Of a stretch of 64,000 nt of DNA, positions 22,354-32,935 are shown piece after piece (the stretch's first letter is position 1; the number at the start of each line of letters is the position of its first letter). The DNA is from Campanula takesimana. Lineage: Eukaryota > Streptophyta > Magnoliopsida > Asterales > Campanulaceae. Where the stretch lies: positions 124,001 to 188,000 of the forward strand of contig JAOWBW010000112.1 of the NCBI GenBank assembly GCA_026119855.1, written 5' to 3'. The position numbers and the translations under genes are program-made. The notes under the pieces are model-generated. The model saw only the letters and a program-made list of their open reading frames with translations. It had not been told where the DNA came from and did not search any database.

Positions 22354-24369
22354 ATGGCAAACTCAAAACCTATGGCAACTGCAAACTACACTCACGTTCC
22401 GGTCTTTGATGATGATCATTTTGACGTGTGAAAATTCAGCATCTTAACTCATCTCAACTCAATCGATGAAAGACTTCATGACACCGTGGTTTATGGACCT
22501 TGCATTCCTATGAAAGCGAATCCAAATCCGCGCACAAATGCTGTTCAACCAACCGTCAAGAAACCAAAAGAAGAATGGACTGAGGAAGAAACAAGAAGAG
22601 TTGCAAATGATGGCAAAGCAAGAAACATACTTCTAAGCACTCTAAGCACGGCTATGAAACAACAAGTCATGCATTGTGCTACCGCCAATGAGCTACGGGA
22701 TGCTATTGAAGAGCATATAGAAGGAGACACCGTCTGCAAGGAGAACAAGAAATATGAAGTACAAAAGAGATTCAACAATTTCTCTCAACTCCCCGGTGAA
22801 ACTTTAAGACAAACTTATGAACGCTACTGTGAAATTATAAATCTATGTATTTCACTTGGCATGAAGTTTTCTAACAAGGATTTGAATGTCAATTTTCTCC
22901 AAGCTTTTGGATCAAGATACCTACATAAATCCAGCGCTCTTGAAGACGCCGGAACTTTAGATGTATGGACTTTAAGGAACCTTTACGCAAATCTCAAAGT
23001 TTATGAGCTCAAACTTCAGCGAATTAGTGAAACTGAAGGAAAATCAAAATCCATAGCAATGGTGGCGCAAAGAGAAGAGGCGCATGTTTCTGCATCTGCG
23101 CCTACTCATGATGAGAAAAGTTCCGATCCAAAAATTTCTACTTCTGAGCTATTGGACATGGATGATGAAGACTTCGCTTTATTTGTGAAGAGATTCCAGA
23201 AGTTTAGAAAATTTACCAAGCCCGGCTCAACCAGCAAATTTCAAGGATCTACCAGCAGAGCTCCTCCAAAGTTCACTAGGAGCAGTGACTCAAAAAGAAA
23301 AGAAGACCTTGTTTGTTTTAATTGCAGGAAACCAGGACACTTTGCTTCAAGCTGCCCAACTCCAAAATTTGAATATATGCAGAAGAAGAGCAGCCATACT
23401 CCCAAGTTCTCTCCCAAATTCACTCGTCACAAGGGAATGGTTGCGGAAGAAGAAGCACCAGCAAATGAGCAGAACACTTGGATTGAAACAGATTTAGATG
23501 AGAGCGATGAAGATTCTGATGATGGACTCGTTTGTTTGATGGCAAATGATGATGAAGTTGATACTTATGATTCTGATGATGACTTCTCCAAGGATGTTCC
23601 TGATATGAATGCCTTGAATAAACCTATCAAGAAATCTGCAGGTTTTCAAGAAGAGAAAAGGAAAAAAGGACCAACCATCAGCGAGCTCGTTGAACAAGGA
23701 TTTCTCACTCCGGCTCAAAGCGATGGTGGATTGTTATTCTCACGATGTGATCTTAGTGCAAGGAACAAGTTGAGAAAAGGAGCATACATTAGACCTCAAG
23801 TTGAACCAACTGCTCCAATCTCCAAAATCAATGATGATGAAGTGATTGATGAACAAGAAAAATTGTTCAAAAAGGCTGAAAAGGTAATCACTAGATTTGA
23901 AAGTATGAAGGAAGCTTTAGCACTATCATGTGATGAAATTTCCAAGCTTAAGACCGAGAAATCTCTACTTAAATCTGAACTCACCCTCCTTAAGGAGCAG
24001 ATAAAGAGCATGACTCCTCTTACTGTTAAAAACACTTTTCTAACAGAACAAAACTCACTTCTTAAAGTTCAAAACGATGAATTGGTTTCTCAAATTACTG
24101 ATCTTAAAAAGATTGCAAATGAGTGGTCCAATTCTCGTGTCACTATGGAGAATATATTTGAGTCCCAAAAAGTCAGTGGTGATAAAAGTGGCTTGGGATT
24201 CTCATCAACTAGTGACAACTTTAAATGTGATGTCTGTGCTGAAAGAGATAGTGAATTTACTAACCAGCAAACTTTTGAAATTCCCAAGGAAAAACATTCT
24301 AATTCAATGGGTAAAGGACAGGAAAAAGTCAAGAGACAAACATTCCATTATGTCTACCCAACGAAGTAA
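22354..24369 (+). pseudogene. gag: gag of C1, main part
   Basis: Starts at ATG 22354 (MANSKPMATANYTHVPVFDDDHF); a TGA at 22429-22431 stands where C2 has Trp, and the frame then stays open from 22486. N-terminal half is a Copia-type gag domain (UBN2-like: DAIEEHIEGDTVCKENKKYEVQKRF, GETLRQTYERY). A zinc knuckle CFNCRKPGHFASSC (CX2CX4HX4C) follows near the middle, then an acidic stretch and a coiled-coil region (KLKTEKSLLKSELTLLKEQI). A TAA at 24367-24369 ends the frame after FHYVYPTK; C2 reads on here. The remaining C-terminus is in 24513-24773. Forms the particle shell and binds RNA. Confidence 0.88.
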
Positions 24370-24512
24370 TTTGGGAAAGCTAATGGGAAAGATATAGCTA
24401 CAGATGAATCATCCTCTAGCAAAATCCCTCTTGAAACAAAGCGCGCTCCTTCTCCGAGTGCTCATTATGCGCCTAGAAGACACGTGCCTCCTAGCCTGCG
24501 CCTCCTAGCCCT

Positions 24513-24773
24513 ATGCGCCCTCCTAGATCAAGCGCTCCAAAATTTCAAAAGAAGGATTTTGTTAAGGCTAGTCCATCTGACCCAAAGAAGAATGCTATCC
24601 CAAAGAAAAGTAAAGAGTTTGTGAAAACTCATGTGATTGGTGGCTTTCATCATTGTTCCATTTGTGATTGTTCAGGACACACGGCCGTGGAATGCCTTTT
24701 GCGATTCACTCCCAATGCCAAAGGACGTAAAAACCCTAAGGTCAAGCAAGAGTGGGTTGTCAAAAGTTGCTAA
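24513..24773 (+). pseudogene. gag: gag of C1, C-terminal part with second zinc knuckle
   Basis: Out of frame with the main gag part; the shift lies in the GCGCC-rich stretch 24440-24512. Encodes FVKTHVIGGFHH followed by CSICDCSGHTAVEC, a second CX2CX4HX4C knuckle, and ends EWVVKSC before TAA. C2 has the same segment in frame with its gag but with Tyr for the first Cys. Confidence 0.8.
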
Positions 24774-24810
24774 CCCTAGGACCCAAAAGGAATAAAGGGG
24801 ACCTGCTTAA

Positions 24811-27800
24811 ATGTCTATATTTCAGGTTCTTTGTTTCATGGCTGGATCTTCAAAAGCTAGAAATTATGAATGGATTCTCGATAGTGGGTGTTCAAGACAC
24901 ATGACTGGAGATGAATCCTTATTAGAAGATGTCCATGAAGAAAGAGGTCCCTCAGTAACATTTGGTGATAATAACAAAGGTCAAGTTTTTGCATATGGAA
25001 AGCTCAAGAAAGACAAAGTGTGCATTGAAACAGTCTCTCTCGTCGAAGGGCTCAAGCACAATTTATTATCCATATCTCAATTCTACGACAAAGGATTAGA
25101 ATGCCATTTCACCTCAACTCAATGTCTTATCAAGAATAGCAAAACTGGAGCTATATTACTCACGGGATATCGTAAGACAAATATTTACATTATTGATTTC
25201 CATTGTATGAACTCTAGTACTAATCTTTGTTTTGTAGCAAAAAGTGTGAACGAAAATAGTTGGCTGTGGCACAAGCGCTTAAGTCACTTGAACTTCAAAT
25301 ATCTATCTAAACTCAGCAGGAATAACCTTGTTAAAGGACTTCCCAAGGTTGCTGATCATCATGACAAGAAGTGCGCCGCGTGTCAACTTGGCAAACAACC
25401 GAAGAAATCTTTCTCCAGCAAGACCAATCCTTCAACTTCTAGATGTTTGCAACTGCTTCACATTGATCTATTTGGACCAGTCACCACTGCAAGTATTCGC
25501 AAAAACAAGTGTACTCTAGTTGTGGTGGATGATTATTCAAGATATAAATGGGTGGAAATGATGATCTCAAAAGACAATTGTTACGACATTTTAACCACAT
25601 TATTCAGACTGATCCAAACCCAAAAAGAAGATGACATCGTTAGTGTTCGATCCGACAATGGAATAGAATTCAAGAACAACGGTGTTGCTCGATATTGCGA
25701 CGATCATGGGATAGATCACAACTTCTCAACCGCTGGAGTTCCTCAACAAAATGGGGTTGTGGAAAGAAAGAATAGAACGTTGATTGAAGCGGGAAAGACG
25801 ATGATAGCTAAAGCAAAATTGCCTAAGTACTTTTCGGAAGAAGCTATCAACATAGCATGTTTTACTCAAAATCGTTCCCTTATCAACAAACTTCATAACA
25901 AGACCCCGTATGAACTTTGGCGTGGTAGAACTCCCAACATTGCATTCTTCAAGATCTTTGGTTGTAAATGTTATATCCTCTACAACGGAAACGAACATAG
26001 AGGTAAATTCGATGCCAAAGCCGACGAAGGTATTTTTGTTGGGTATGCCAAACATGCTAAAGCTTTTCGCGTTTTTAATAGAACTACATTAGTGATAGTT
26101 GAATCTGTACATGTTACATTTGATGAACATTCTCTCCTTGAGCCACATTTGGCTCCAAATGTTGCTGATAATTCTGTTGAGCTTATTGATACAGGTGCTC
26201 CTATTTATGTTGCGCCTACACAAGAGCAGAATCTATTAACTCAAGGAAATCCATCAACATCAGTTGCTCCAAATTCCTCATATGGCGCGCCCCATGAGTC
26301 ATCAGCTGCGCCTCACTCACATGTTGCGCCTCTTGATGTCTCTCATGCGCCTATATCTTCAGTTGCATCTGGTGTAAACCCAAGTTTCAACTCTACACCA
26401 ATTCAACCCCCAAATTTTGATGATTTAGAATCTGGTGAAGATGTACCAATTGAAGACCTTCAAGTTACTACGACTCAACCTAACTTACCTCCTGAAATTC
26501 GTGAAGTTAGAGGTCACCCAATCAATAATATCATTGGTGATCTAAACGTTGGTGTTCGTACAAGGAGAGCTACAAACTTTGATGCTTACACTGCATTCAT
26601 CTCTCAAATTGAACCGAAGAAGGCTGATGAAGCGCTCCAAGATCCTAATTGGGTTGTTGCAATGCAAGAAGAACTCAATCAATTTGAACGATGTAAGGTT
26701 TGGACTCTTGTTCCAAGACCAAATGATCAAGGAGTGATTGGTACGAAATGGGTGTTCAGAAACAAGATGGATGAGAATGGAACCATCACAAGAAACAAAG
26801 CAAGATTGGTTGCACAAGGATATAGGCAAGAAGAAGGAATTGATTACGATGAAACTTTCGCGCCAGTAGCAAGACTTGAAGCTATCAGATTATTTCTGGC
26901 TTACGCAGCTCACAAGAACTTCAAGTTATATCAAATGGATGTGAAGAGCGCGTTTCTAAATGGTGAATTCCAAGAACAAGTCTACGTTGCTCAACCACCT
27001 GGGTTTAAAGATTCACAATTTCCAAATCATGTGTACAAACTCCAGAAAGCTTTGTATGGACTCAAACAAGCACCAAGAGCATGGTACGATACACTATCAA
27101 AGTTTCTCATTGAAAAAGGCTTCACTCGTGGTAAAATCGATACAACTTTTTTCATTGCCAAACATAATGGTCATAGATTACTTGTTCAAATTTATGTTGA
27201 TGATATTATATTTGGTTCTACTAATGAATTGTTGTGCAAGCGCTTTGAGAAACTAATGAAGAGCAAGTTTGAAATGAGCATGATGGGAGAACTCACATTC
27301 TTCCTCGGGCTTCAAATCAAGCAAATGAGTGAAGGCATATTCATCAATCAAGCCAAATACACAAAGGACTTAATCAAGAAATTTGGACTTGAGAACGCCA
27401 AAGCATATGATACTCCAATGGCTACCGGCAACAAACTCGACAAAGATTTAAAAGGTAAACGTGTTGATCAAACGCTCTATCGAGGTATGATTGGCTCGCT
27501 CCTTTATCTTACTGCTAGTAGGCCCGATATTATGTTTAGTGTTTGTGTTTGCGCTCGTTATCAATCTGACCCTAGAGAAGCGCACTTAATTGCTGTGAAA
27601 CGTATTATAAGATATCTCTCCGGCACTGTTAACCTTGGACTTTGGTACACCAAAGATTCAAATTTTAAACTTGTAGGTTATTCAGATGCGGATTATGCAG
27701 CATGCACTATTGATAGGAAAAGCACTAGTGGCACTTGTCATTTCCTCGGATATCGACTTGTGTCATGGGCAAGTCAGAAACAAGCTTCAGTATCTGTCTC

Positions 27801-28137
27801 AACAACCGAAGCTGAATATATCGCTGCGGGAAGTTGTTGCTGTCAAATACTATGGATGAAGCAGCAATTGGTGGACTATGATATCATCGAAGAAAATTGT
27901 CCCATCTACTGCGACAATACATCAACAATTGCGGTTTCTGAAAATCCTGTAATGCACTCCAAGGCCAAACACATTGACATCAAATATCACTTCCTCAAAG
28001 ACCACGTGGAGAAAGGAAATATACATTTGGAACATGTGGGAACCGACTATCAAATCGCCGATATTTTAACGAAAGCACTTGACGCGAAACGGTTCATGTT
28101 TTTTAGAGGTGAAATGGGTATGCTTGAACTCAACTAG
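24811..28137 (+). CDS. pol: pol polyprotein of C1 (protease, integrase, RT, RNase H)
   Basis: 1108 codons without interruption, the normal size for Copia pol. Protease motif DSGCSRHMTG at residues 24-33. Integrase: zinc region HKRLSHLN ... CAACQLGK, catalytic Asp219 (HIDLFGP), Asp282 (SDNGIEF) and Glu318 (VVERKNRTL), DD35E spacing. GKCK-type linker, then an Ala-Pro-rich spacer coded largely by GCGCCT. Reverse transcriptase: KARLVAQGYRQEEGIDY, FLNGEF and YVDDIIFGS (near 795). RNase H: YSDADYAAC, STTEAEYIA, ADILTKAL. It begins 38 nt after the gag stop in a different frame, at ATGTCTATATTTCAG, which resembles a splice acceptor and is shared with C2. All catalytic residues look intact. Confidence 0.93.
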   Translation: MSIFQVLCFMAGSSKARNYEWILDSGCSRHMTGDESLLEDVHEERGPSVTFGDNNKGQVFAYGKLKKDKVCIETVSLVEGLKHNLLSISQFYDKGLECHFTSTQCLIKNSKTGAILLTGYRKTNIYIIDFHCMNSSTNLCFVAKSVNENSWLWHKRLSHLNFKYLSKLSRNNLVKGLPKVADHHDKKCAACQLGKQPKKSFSSKTNPSTSRCLQLLHIDLFGPVTTASIRKNKCTLVVVDDYSRYKWVEMMISKDNCYDILTTLFRLIQTQKEDDIVSVRSDNGIEFKNNGVARYCDDHGIDHNFSTAGVPQQNGVVERKNRTLIEAGKTMIAKAKLPKYFSEEAINIACFTQNRSLINKLHNKTPYELWRGRTPNIAFFKIFGCKCYILYNGNEHRGKFDAKADEGIFVGYAKHAKAFRVFNRTTLVIVESVHVTFDEHSLLEPHLAPNVADNSVELIDTGAPIYVAPTQEQNLLTQGNPSTSVAPNSSYGAPHESSAAPHSHVAPLDVSHAPISSVASGVNPSFNSTPIQPPNFDDLESGEDVPIEDLQVTTTQPNLPPEIREVRGHPINNIIGDLNVGVRTRRATNFDAYTAFISQIEPKKADEALQDPNWVVAMQEELNQFERCKVWTLVPRPNDQGVIGTKWVFRNKMDENGTITRNKARLVAQGYRQEEGIDYDETFAPVARLEAIRLFLAYAAHKNFKLYQMDVKSAFLNGEFQEQVYVAQPPGFKDSQFPNHVYKLQKALYGLKQAPRAWYDTLSKFLIEKGFTRGKIDTTFFIAKHNGHRLLVQIYVDDIIFGSTNELLCKRFEKLMKSKFEMSMMGELTFFLGLQIKQMSEGIFINQAKYTKDLIKKFGLENAKAYDTPMATGNKLDKDLKGKRVDQTLYRGMIGSLLYLTASRPDIMFSVCVCARYQSDPREAHLIAVKRIIRYLSGTVNLGLWYTKDSNFKLVGYSDADYAACTIDRKSTSGTCHFLGYRLVSWASQKQASVSVSTTEAEYIAAGSCCCQILWMKQQLVDYDIIEENCPIYCDNTSTIAVSENPVMHSKAKHIDIKYHFLKDHVEKGNIHLEHVGTDYQIADILTKALDAKRFMFFRGEMGMLELN

Positions 28138-28914
28138 AATTCAATACAGTTTTGTCAATACTAATAATTTGTTGAGTTACATGAGCATACTAGGTATTAA
28201 AAGGGATAGATCAATTTCAAAGTTTCAAGGAAACTAAGCGCCTGAGTATGCGCCCTTCTGTCTGCGCGCCTAATTCACATTTTTGCGCGCTCTACTCTTT
28301 TATGCGCGCCTAGCATCCAATGCGCACTCAAAGACTTATGCGCCCTATTCTTCATGCGCACCCATAAGTGTTATGCGCCTCCCATGCGCGCAGTCAATAT
28401 TACGGCTCAATCAATGCTCAAAATTTATTATTTCAATGATTGAACGTATTCAATTTTTCACAAGTACCAGGTATGATTGTTCTTATTTATTATAGGAATC
28501 TTTGTCTTTTGACATTCCATTAATTGTTCAAGGGTACTTGTGCAATTAATTTTTCCCTCGTTTAACGTTTTTCAAAAAATTTTATTTTTTGGGGATTTAT
28601 TTCTTGCACCCCAAACTTACACCAAAACAGATGTTTTTGGGGTTTGTGCAAAAATTAGTCAAAATTGCTCATACACTTAAAGGGAAAGTGGAGCAGTTTT
28701 TCCCTTACCCAAATGTCACATCAAAGTACTTTGGGTCATTCAGCATTAAATAGCCATCATCTCCAAAAAAATCCCTCATTAATGCTTCGTCCTTTTTAGC
28801 CATGATGAGCCGAAAACTTTTTCCCCTCATTAATGCCCATCCTTTCAACTTCTCATCTTTTTAAAATTTTAACCCTATTATTTCCATATTTGTGCTAAAT
28901 TTTTTTCCCTAACC
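28138..28914. other. Spacer between pol and the third gene of C1
   Basis: Non-coding. Holds the GCGC array at 28238-28391 and then AT-rich sequence leading to a TATA box. No readthrough frame joins pol to the downstream gene. Confidence 0.6.
28238..28391. repeat. GCGC-core array behind C1 pol
   Basis: Ten GCGC-containing words (mostly ATGCGCC, ATGCGCA, TGCGCGCC) start at 28238, 28250, 28264, 28285, 28304, 28322, 28340, 28356, 28375 and 28386. The central ones are 16-21 bp apart with unrelated linkers. Confidence 0.75.
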
Positions 28915-29056
28915 TATATATTTCCCCTCTCTCTCTCTCTTCCCTCCATCATCCGCCTCCCTCTACTCTACTCTCCCTCTCTCAGTCAGTTTTTCTCTCT
29001 TTCTCTCTCTCTATTTTTTTTCATTTTCTTCTTCTTTTGTTCTTATATATAAGTCT
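28915..29056 (+). promoter_or_regulatory. Putative internal promoter of the C1 third gene
   Basis: TATATAT at 28915-28921 is followed by a pyrimidine patch (CT repeats at 28926-28940 and 28976-29013) and the ATG at 29057. TATA plus Y patch is the common core promoter layout in plants. C2 has the same arrangement (TATAAAAA at 61324, long CT repeat, ATG at 61534). No transcript evidence is available. Confidence 0.5.
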
Positions 29057-29098
29057 ATGGGTCCTAAGAGAACAATAAAGACAACCCAAGACGAAATG

Positions 29099-30100
29099 GT
29101 ATGAATTCTCAACCCTTAAACTCCTTAATTTTCTGAATTTTCTTTTCTTTTCGTCATTTTTTTTTGGGGTTCGAATTTTTTTAAACCCGAAAACCCTCCT
29201 TTCTTGATAAATCTCGTTTCGGTTATCCGTTTTTGAAATCGTTTGTTAGGTTTTGTTCGTTTTGAGATTTCGAATCCTTTAATCTAAACTTTTCAACGAT
29301 CAATGCATTATATTTTGCGAATCTGAAAATCTTAGATTTTTGACTTTTCGAATTTTCGGTTCTTTAAATTCATTTTCTGGATTTGTTGTTGAGTTTTACT
29401 TGTTTTGATTTACATATTTGTTATCCTTGTTTTCTTGCGGTCATTTTGACATATTGTATGCTTGATTTAGTGAAGTTTCATGAATTATGTGTTCTTGGTG
29501 TTCTTGATGTTCTTCAAGCACTCAAGCATGTTCTTCGTGTTCTTCGTTATTTTTGCATGACTTGGGTTTCAAAATTTTCAACACTTGTTTTTCAAAATTT
29601 TCATATTTTGATTCTTAAAACTTACATATGCATGTTTGATATGTGTTTGTGTGTTTTCGTGTGTTTTTATACTTGGTATGAATTTTACATAAATATGCGC
29701 CTAAGTATTGATTTATACGCCTAGTCGGTTATACGCCCTATGACTTTATGCGCCTTACTTGATTCATGCGCCTAATAATTGTATGCGCCCTATGCAAATA
29801 CAAATGTTATGCGCCTCAATCAACTCATGCGCCTAGAGACATTATGCGCCTAAACATTTTATGCGCCTAAATTTTACTTAGTCAAATTCTTATGTTTAAT
29901 TTTTACTTAGTATATTTCATAGAACCATATTATGCGCCTCGTATTTGTATGCGCCTACAACATATATGCGCCTAATAATAGTATGCGCATGCTAATTCTT
30001 ATGCGCCTATATATTGTCCTGCGCCTATTCTATACTTAACTCATTTTATGATTCTATGCGCCTTATACACTCCTAACTTAAATCATTGTTATGTTTTCAG
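29099..30100 (+). other. Intron of the C1 third gene (1002 nt)
   Basis: Donor ATG|GTATGAATTCTC and acceptor GTTTTCAG|GATCC. Joining is phase 0 and gives a protein that aligns with C2 from the first residues of exon 2. The C2 intron (601 nt) starts with a related sequence (GTATAATCTCAA). The last 360 nt hold the ATGCGCC array. Confidence 0.7.
29697..30062. repeat. Phased ATGCGCC array in the intron
   Basis: Seventeen copies of an ATGCGCC-like word; the GCGC starts are at 29697, (29717, 29733 as ACGC), 29750, 29768, 29785, 29811, 29829, 29846, 29863, 29934, 29951, 29968, 29985, 30003, 30021 and 30058. Most neighbours are 17 or 18 bp apart; linkers are AT-rich and not conserved. Confidence 0.85.
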
Positions 30101-32417
30101 GATCCTGCTAATTTTAGACCCGGTGAGACGATAGATCATGCTGAGCTTTCACTTGATCCAATGGGGCTTGAAATTGTCTCAACCCTTCACACCGCTGGAC
30201 TTACTCCTCTTTTCACGCTGGATCAACCATTCTATTCTCCGCTCCTTATTGATGAATTTTTCTCAACAGCAGCTCTAGTTGAGACTCCAGCAGATGGATT
30301 CGTGCGCTACCGGATATGCGCCACCGTTCAGAATATTCCTATCACTATCTCTACGGGCACAATCAAGAATATAGTGAGTTTTAGCACTACTGGCCCTCAG
30401 GGTGTTTCTGGTCAACCGAACTCTTACTCTGTTGCAGATCCGAATACAGTGGCGCGTACTTACCTCAGAGTCCCTACTCTTCTGAACAACATCAAAAATG
30501 TTGAGATAAAGGATGGTGGTGATCTGCTCGCTCATATAGCACATCTGGTTGATACTTCAATTGTGTTCAAAACCGGCAATGTGAATAGATTCACCGTGGA
30601 GCAGTAGGAGTATACTGCTGCCATCATGGGAAAAACCAGATTGAATTGGCCTCAGATTTTGTTCAAAACTTTATTTGACCAAATTGATAAGTATAACAAG
30701 AACAAGTCTGAAGGGAAGACGAAGTTCAAAACTCACTGCAGAATACTCACGAAGATATTTCTCACTTATCCTGCTCTTACTGATTTCCTCGCTCAGAACC
30801 CAGCTTATCAAACCACTGAAGTTCCAATTTTTGGGAAAGACAACCTTGTCGTGAAAAGGAGAAGCGCAAGGCAAAGTGCGCGCCTAGGGTAAAGGGTGCT
30901 CAGTTGGTTGATGAAGCCACTGAATCAGATGAGGATGCAGATGGCGCAGAAACTAAAGCAGTACCTCGCGCAGAACCAACAGGGTTCCAGGCGCAGAAAA
31001 AGGTAAAGGAAAAAGGGTTGCAGAAGGAACAAGCAAACCCCCTAAGCGCCCAAGAGTTGATACTGTAGAAGAGAAGGAACTGAAGCGCGCAAAAGAAGCC
31101 AGTAGACTGGAAGCGCAGAAGAAAATGGATGAAGAATACAAGTTAAAACAGGCTGCTGACTTATCCAAGTCTGAAAGGCGCAAAGGTGCAGGGTCTAGCG
31201 CTGATGTACGCGCGCCTGCCTCTAATGCGCCTCCTACTGTTCAAACGCCTATCACCACTCCTGCTAATCTATCTTCTGAACGTCAAAGTCTTAAAGACCA
31301 AATATCAGCTGATTTATTTGGTGAATTGAGTGATGATCCAGTTCAGGGGGAGCCAGAACCCTTGACCAGGCGCAAGAGTCCTTCTGCGCCCCCTACTATT
31401 TCAGTGGAGCCTACTTCAAGTGATGAATATATGCCTTCTCCTCACGCTCCTACTCAATCATCTCCTGCGCCTCGTACTTCTCATGCGCCTCCTCCTACCA
31501 CTCCTGATATGAGTGTTGTTATTTCTCTGCTACAGCAACTCCAGCAAGGCCAAGCTCAAATGAACTCACAGTTAGAGCTTCATACTTCCATGCTTACTCA
31601 ACAAGCTGATGAGATTGCTGCCATTAAGGGGGACATGGCGCGCATAGATGCAAATATCAAGGACAAACATTTCCTGACTCCTCAGCAATGGAATGACGCT
31701 ATTGATCAAATGAATGAACTTTTCAAAGGCACTCTTGCCTCCCTTCATGAGCGCATAGATGGTGGCATCAAACTCACTGATGGCCAAGATTTCATTAATG
31801 CTATAAGGGAGGTAGAATTGAATATAGCGGGTGATATAAGGAAGCTGTTTGAGATGGTGGCTGGAGATAGCCAAAAATTGCTGAGTGTTGTTGATAAACT
31901 CAAAGAAGTTAAGGATGAGCTAGAAATCCTGGGTTTAACTGTGTATGGTGCTGATCCTGGCGCAGAACCCAAAGCTTATGAAACTCATGCGCCTCCAGCT
32001 CCTGAAACTCCTGCGCCCTCTTCCAGCTCTGCTCCTGGCGCGCATATTGACATTAATTCACTGCTTTCAAAGATTGATGTTCTGAAGGAATTAGTTGTCA
32101 CTCACTTCAATGCCGCGCATTCCAGTGCAGACAGGTGCGCAGATAGAGTTTCCGCTGATATACTTACTACTCAAGCTGCTGTTGAAGCTAACTTTCAAGC
32201 CTTCACTGAAAACTTTTCACAACAGCAGTCTATCACTCAGCGCACCATTGATGAGTATCAAAACATCAATGTGAGTCATTTGCGCTATATCAGAGATGGT
32301 GTCACAGATACTCACGGTGTAGTAAACCGTTGTTACCAGCTTTCCAAGCAAATCCAGCGCTCCGTCTCAGAAATTGAAGAAGGATTGAAGGATGAAGGCG
32401 CGCCTCAAAATCCTTAG

Positions 32418-32922
32418 TTTTTCTTTGTTTGTAAGTTGTTAGAACTTTTTGTGATTAGAAACCTATTAGTGATTTAGTGCTTACATGTTTTAGCACCTCT
32501 TTTGATTTTGTTATGTTCAATACTTGTAATCTGTAACTCCTACATCCCAAGTATTAATGAGAACAAAGCATCACGTTTATCTCAAACTTTGTTCACTCAA
32601 ACTACTTGTTTGTAGAACAATGAATGTTTTGTTTAAAATCACATGCATTACATTTGAACTGCTTCATATTTTATGCATTGAGTTTAAATTTTGTTTAAAC
32701 ACACTTCAAAACTGAAACTCATATCATTCTGAATGTGTTATAAACTGTTGTTTCTATATTTCCATTTGTAATGTTTTATCCTTATTGGAATAGATTAGAA
32801 ATCTATATCTTGGACTAGTGTGGGCATTAACTTGAGACATGATTTACCAATTTCATTTATTTGGACATGTTATTATCAAGTATAATGTTTGTCCCTGATA
32901 TAGTAGGTAATGGCATCAATCA
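32418..32922. other. 3' untranslated region of C1
   Basis: AT-rich non-coding sequence between the third gene and the PPT; unlike the rest of the element it contains almost no GCGCC words. Confidence 0.5.
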
Positions 32923-32935
32923 AATAGGGGGAGAT
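32923..32935 (+). other. Polypurine tract of C1
   Basis: AATAGGGGGAGAT immediately before the 3' LTR. Confidence 0.8.

Larger units (their letters stand above)
29057..32417 (+). pseudogene. Third gene of C1 (env-position ORF), two exons
   Basis: Exon 1 (29057-29098) encodes 14 residues ending DEM; a GT-AG intron follows; exon 2 starts at 30101 in phase 0. Its N-terminal domain (GLTPLFTLDQPFYSPLLIDEF) aligns with the C2 gene (GILPLFTLDQDFYIPSLVDEL). Domain identity is uncertain; the layout recalls the 'putative plant transposon protein' family. The middle has a basic, NLS-like PPKRPRV, then Pro/Ser-rich sequence, and the C-terminal ~250 residues look coiled-coil (QLELHTSMLTQQADEIAAIK). No membrane segment is visible, so 'envelope' would be a positional name only. 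Breaks: TAG at 30605-30607 where C2 has Trp, and frame changes near 30850 and 30990. Stop at 32415-32417. Confidence 0.7.

Noticed and set aside
29057..32417. Retroviral envelope glycoprotein
   Set aside because: Neither a signal peptide nor a membrane segment is visible; position behind pol alone does not make it an envelope.
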